NCBI GenBank assembly: GCA_963682055.1
Contig: OY821744.1
Span: 6,612,835-6,676,834 of the forward strand
Direction of reading: 5' to 3'
Length of the DNA stretch: 64,000 bases
Source of the DNA: Primula veris
Taxonomy: Eukaryota > Streptophyta > Magnoliopsida > Ericales > Primulaceae
The notes beneath the pieces are model-generated. The model searched no databases, had not been told where the DNA came from, and saw only the letters and a list, made by a program, of their open reading frames with translations. The position numbers were made by a program, and so were the translations under genes. Below are positions 60,690 through 64,000 of this stretch, one piece after another (position 1 is the stretch's first letter; the number at the start of each line of letters is the position of its first letter).

Positions 60690-63600
60690 ATAGCATAATC
60701 TAGTCATGTCTCTTTTGATCGATAATAACAAGTTGTCCTCAAATAAGACAAGTGTTTTATCTGGATCGTGAGACAGAGCATATGTAATTCAAATATGGCT
60801 AATACTAGCTCGAAGCCATATACACTCTCTAGTCGTCTCATAGAGCACGAATAGATCAGAGTGATTCGTTTGGAGTCATTCCAAGACCTCCAAGATATCG
60901 CCTTATTCCTAATGGCAAAGACATACCATGTTAGGAATATCCCTTATGCGGGTCTGATAAGTAACCAGCATCGGTATAACCGAAAAAGGGTTGCGTTAAT
61001 TCGAGTACCGAAGGGGGTAGGTACACTCGATGACGCAAATGGGATAAACTAGCCCACTTCCAAAATTTACCATAAGGTAAGGGAATGTGTCTTTAGTGCC
61101 ATTTCGATGGCAGCGTGTTAGCGCGATGTTGTGTCGAGCTATACCATTCACAACAGACGAGATGTTCGTCCTAGCACATTAGACCAAGTACAATGATGCG
61201 CTTATTGTACTTAGATATGAACATTATGGTTCAATATCTCTTCATCGTCTCATCAGGGACGGACTGGGTCTATATCAATGTCCAATGATCGAACGATCAT
61301 GGGAGAATCTGACGACTTAGCGTCATGATGACTAAAACGTCATAACACCTTCTGGGTGTAGTCTGAATCATGGACTTAGATTCAATCTTTACGGGACTCA
61401 ATCATCAGGTTGAGTCACTACCGTGTCTTCCCAAGATCCTTCATCTCGAAGGCAAATCCAAAAATGGATCGCGTAATAAAACACGCAAGGGCATAATACT
61501 TGTTCAAGTATCCCAAGCTAATCAAGTACTCACTTAGGCGGGTATACCACATCCGCTCGGATTATATTAATCCATATAGTGAACGTCTCAGTCAATTGAG
61601 ATCGTGTTCCGTGGTCAGGAACTACTTGATTCAAGCATTATGAAGTCACACAGGGACCTTCATCTATATCTCTTTGTCTAAATCCCCATAGAGATAAAAC
61701 CGTAACCACATTCATGGATGCATACTCAGTTTTTCGGAAACTACTAAACTGGTAAAGTAGGGGACCGTTATAACGTCCATTACGAGGAAATAAATCATAT
61801 CGTAATCAATTCCAAGGTGTGAGAGAAGCCTTGCGCTACTAGGCGAGCATTCTACAATCTCATTATTCTCATCACTCTTCCTTACGAATAACCAAATAAA
61901 CGAACTCATTTAACATTGGTGGTGTTGGAGCTACAGGTCCGAACACACTTTCGCTAAGGAGTCTACTTGGATTGCAAGTTTCCATTAGTCCAGTCTATTC
62001 TACGTTGACTTCAGGCAACGGTACATGGTTCCCTGTCATAATTTGCTCATATTATCAGTCGTCACCGAATATATGAACAAGTAATCAATGACAGTCTCGT
62101 TTCGCTTCAATATCGTCTAAGATATCATGATCGACAGATATTTCGAGATTCTTAGGATGAGGAGGAAATCACACATCTCCTTGATCCTTTATAATCTCGT
62201 GCGACAAACGAGTTTCAGTTCACCACCTCTGGGGCTGAACGAATTTGGAACCGGTCAACTTCCTCGTATCTTGGGAAGGACGAAAGACTGACGGCCGACG
62301 GCAGCGTCCTTTGCTTGGCGGGTTCGGCCAAAGCAACATGTTACGAATGGAACACGGCGTCCGACAGGGACGTCTATCCTTGCAAGCATTTTGCAGCAGG
62401 TATAAATGATCTCGTGACATCTCATAAAGTCATTAAATGCATCTGGCATTTAGTTAGACTTGAGGGAGTCTATGCACTTACTTATCACTAAGTGCAGTTT
62501 TGGGGATCAAGCTAAGACTGAGTGGGTTATGCCACGTTATTTCACGTCGTTCCTTATCAACGGTAACGTGCAAATCTCCCCCTAACGACGGGGAGAACAG
62601 TCTTAGCGATGTCACTTTCGCATATCATGCGGTAAAGAGATCGCTTGCCAAGGTTACTCTATCAAATGATAGGCAGGAGATTCATAATCGACTTATGTCC
62701 CCTTCAGAGGTCCATATTTTGAACGCTATAGCGGCTCAATCAAAATATTAATTAAGCACTCCAAACACGCGTTAATATGAGACTTCTGGCTCATAACCAG
62801 TAACCAGCTGGTACGCATATGGTGTTTGAGTGTCTATGGGCCTCATAACGGACCAATGCAGCAAAATAGCATAACCCCACATGGAAATATAAATCTTGGT
62901 GTGCAAGTCCAAGAAATGCGTGCAATCATTTGCAGTCGCATCATCAAACTTTTCGTGAGTCCATTTGGGTCTGAACATAATCGACAGGATGTTCAATTTC
63001 AATTTCCAAACTCAAGTAATTCAAATCGAAATTTCGATTCTTACTCTTCGGTATTATCAAGTCGACTAGACTTTTCAGGATAATCCGGATCATGAGCCAT
63101 CAACTTAATGATAGGGCTAAAAGTTTGAGAAATGCTGCATTTCTGTGGACAACAATAATCATGTGACCTTATTGTCGATGCATCAACCATAACCATTTAT
63201 ATTTATGGTCCGTCTTATGGTTGGATAAGTCCACAATAACTCCTTCAATTCTTTACAAGAATTCTACGAGTTCTTTTCGTGATCTTTACACATACTGGTC
63301 TTTCAAAGTGAGCATTAGTGGCATGAATTTCGGATTAATCACGAAATATATTCTCAAAGAGAATCCAAATGCGATGCGATTATAAATCAACCATCGTATT
63401 TTGACCCGGGAATATCTCATCCGGTCAATGCCACAATATCAAAATGCTCTTATCAATCGACGACAGGCGAATGATAGTACATACAATCATGTCTTAGCAT
63501 CTAAATCATTTATCATTCGACGACAGGCGAAATGATAAGGTAACTTTAAATGCTTTAAAGAATGTGGTAGCAACCACTTGAAAGACATTTCAACTCCTCT

Positions 63601-64000
63601 AAAATACGTTTTTGATCGTATTGAATGGAGGCTATGTAAAGAAATTTAATTATTTCATGAGCTATTACCAGGTAACACTGGTTTTCTCGAATATTTTATA
63701 ACTCAACAAGGTACGGCAGGACCTACATGAGTATAAGACCTCATACTTGACAAATCAATTTGGTTTTACCAAATATTTCGATTTGGAACGACAGGTACAG
63801 AATCGTTGTCACTGAGTACTCTTTTAGGCAAATAGTTGGTGAAATTATATGGTACACTGTTACCCACTATTTCTAAAAAACCAACTACACCACAAGTATT
63901 GCCTAAAATTTCATAATTTAAAGTTTGGTCACATTTGTCAAAGGAATTTGCTCAAAACACTTTAAATTATTTCGAGAAATTTCGTAAACAGGCAAACCAT
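60690..64000 (-). pseudogene. Decayed copia pol: RNase H, reverse transcriptase and integrase fragments
   Basis: Minus-strand fragments, in several frames. RNase H: GYTDAGYLSDPHK near 60940-60980, then AISWRS, TTRECIWLRASISHI and a DNLLLS segment near 60700-60900. Reverse transcriptase: WYTRLSEYLISLGY near 61520-61555 and EMKDLGKT near 61422-61447. Only about 70 bp separate these two, whereas relatives have some 50-60 codons including the catalytic YVDD there, so the catalytic segment appears deleted. Further upstream, a linker near 62250-62450 (RIDVPVGRRV) and the integrase end (MWGYAILLHW...YAYQLVTGYEPEVSY, about 62775-62910). Beyond 63100 I could not assign the sequence confidently. The element cannot be active. 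Confidence 0.82.

Larger units (their letters stand above)
59685..64000 (-). mobile_element. Ty1/copia retrotransposon, 3' part, decayed (runs off the window end)
   Basis: Minus-strand element. The 3' LTR is 59685-59896, and a polypurine tract AAGGGGGAG (59905-59897) directly precedes it. Going upward come a repeat-rich post-pol region (about 59906-60660), then pieces of pol in the copia order: RNase H, reverse transcriptase, integrase. Stops and frame changes are numerous. The 5' part lies beyond 64000. Confidence 0.9.

Noticed and set aside
63420..63545. Repeated ATCATTCGACGACAGGCGAA units resembling a CRISPR-like array
   Set aside because: Only two copies without regular spacing, in plant nuclear DNA and inside a decayed copia element.

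Overview
This window is nuclear DNA from a flowering plant, most likely a dicot. The evidence is GT-AG introns, low-GC intergenic DNA, a plant S-adenosylmethionine synthetase, a ubiquitin-eS31 fusion gene with a telo-box/site II promoter, and many plant transposon types: Ty3/gypsy, Ty1/copia, L1-type LINE, MULE, hAT-type and CACTA-type MITEs, and a Cassandra TRIM. I cannot name the species.

Layout. 1-3605: 5' part of a minus-strand Ty3/gypsy element with its LTR. 3890-4888: two small non-autonomous DNA elements. 5710-17948 (+): a four-exon gene for a secreted plant protein of unknown function, whose third intron holds a 5.9 kb L1-type LINE with a perfect 16-bp target duplication. 19080-19298 (+): a small secreted six-cysteine, thionin-like peptide. 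20363-21787 (-): S-adenosylmethionine synthetase with one coding intron and a 2 kb 5'UTR intron. 24961-31481: a 6.5 kb Mutator-like element with almost identical 248-bp terminal inverted repeats, a 9-bp target duplication, a frameshifted transposase and an intact second gene. 32116-32813: a solo LTR of the same gypsy family as the one at position 1. 36314-36938: an hAT-type MITE. 40604-43972 (+): ubiquitin-ribosomal protein eS31 (S27a). 45977-51932 (-): a nine-exon multi-pass membrane protein gene, assembled here from splice sites and reading phase. 52713-53402 (+): a complete Cassandra TRIM with 5S rRNA-like sequence in each LTR. 55900-59153 (-): a degenerate WRN/RNase D-type 3'-5' exonuclease-like gene. 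59685-64000 (-): the 3' part of a decayed Ty1/copia element.

How it fits together. The host genes look unrelated: methyl-donor synthesis, a ubiquitin/ribosome fusion, a membrane protein, a secreted unknown, a small peptide and an exonuclease relative. They sit as islands in a transposon-rich region. Several introns have been enlarged by insertions or tandem duplication. The most unusual objects are (1) the young MULE with about 24 copies of a 12-bp palindrome-like motif in three clusters and an accessory open reading frame, (2) the ubiquitin-eS31 intron, which carries decayed repeats of the end of its own first exon, and (3) the exonuclease-like gene that has lost most catalytic residues and probably its ancestral first splice donor.

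Exon structures, target duplications and terminal repeats were read directly. Family names come from motif recognition, with no database search.
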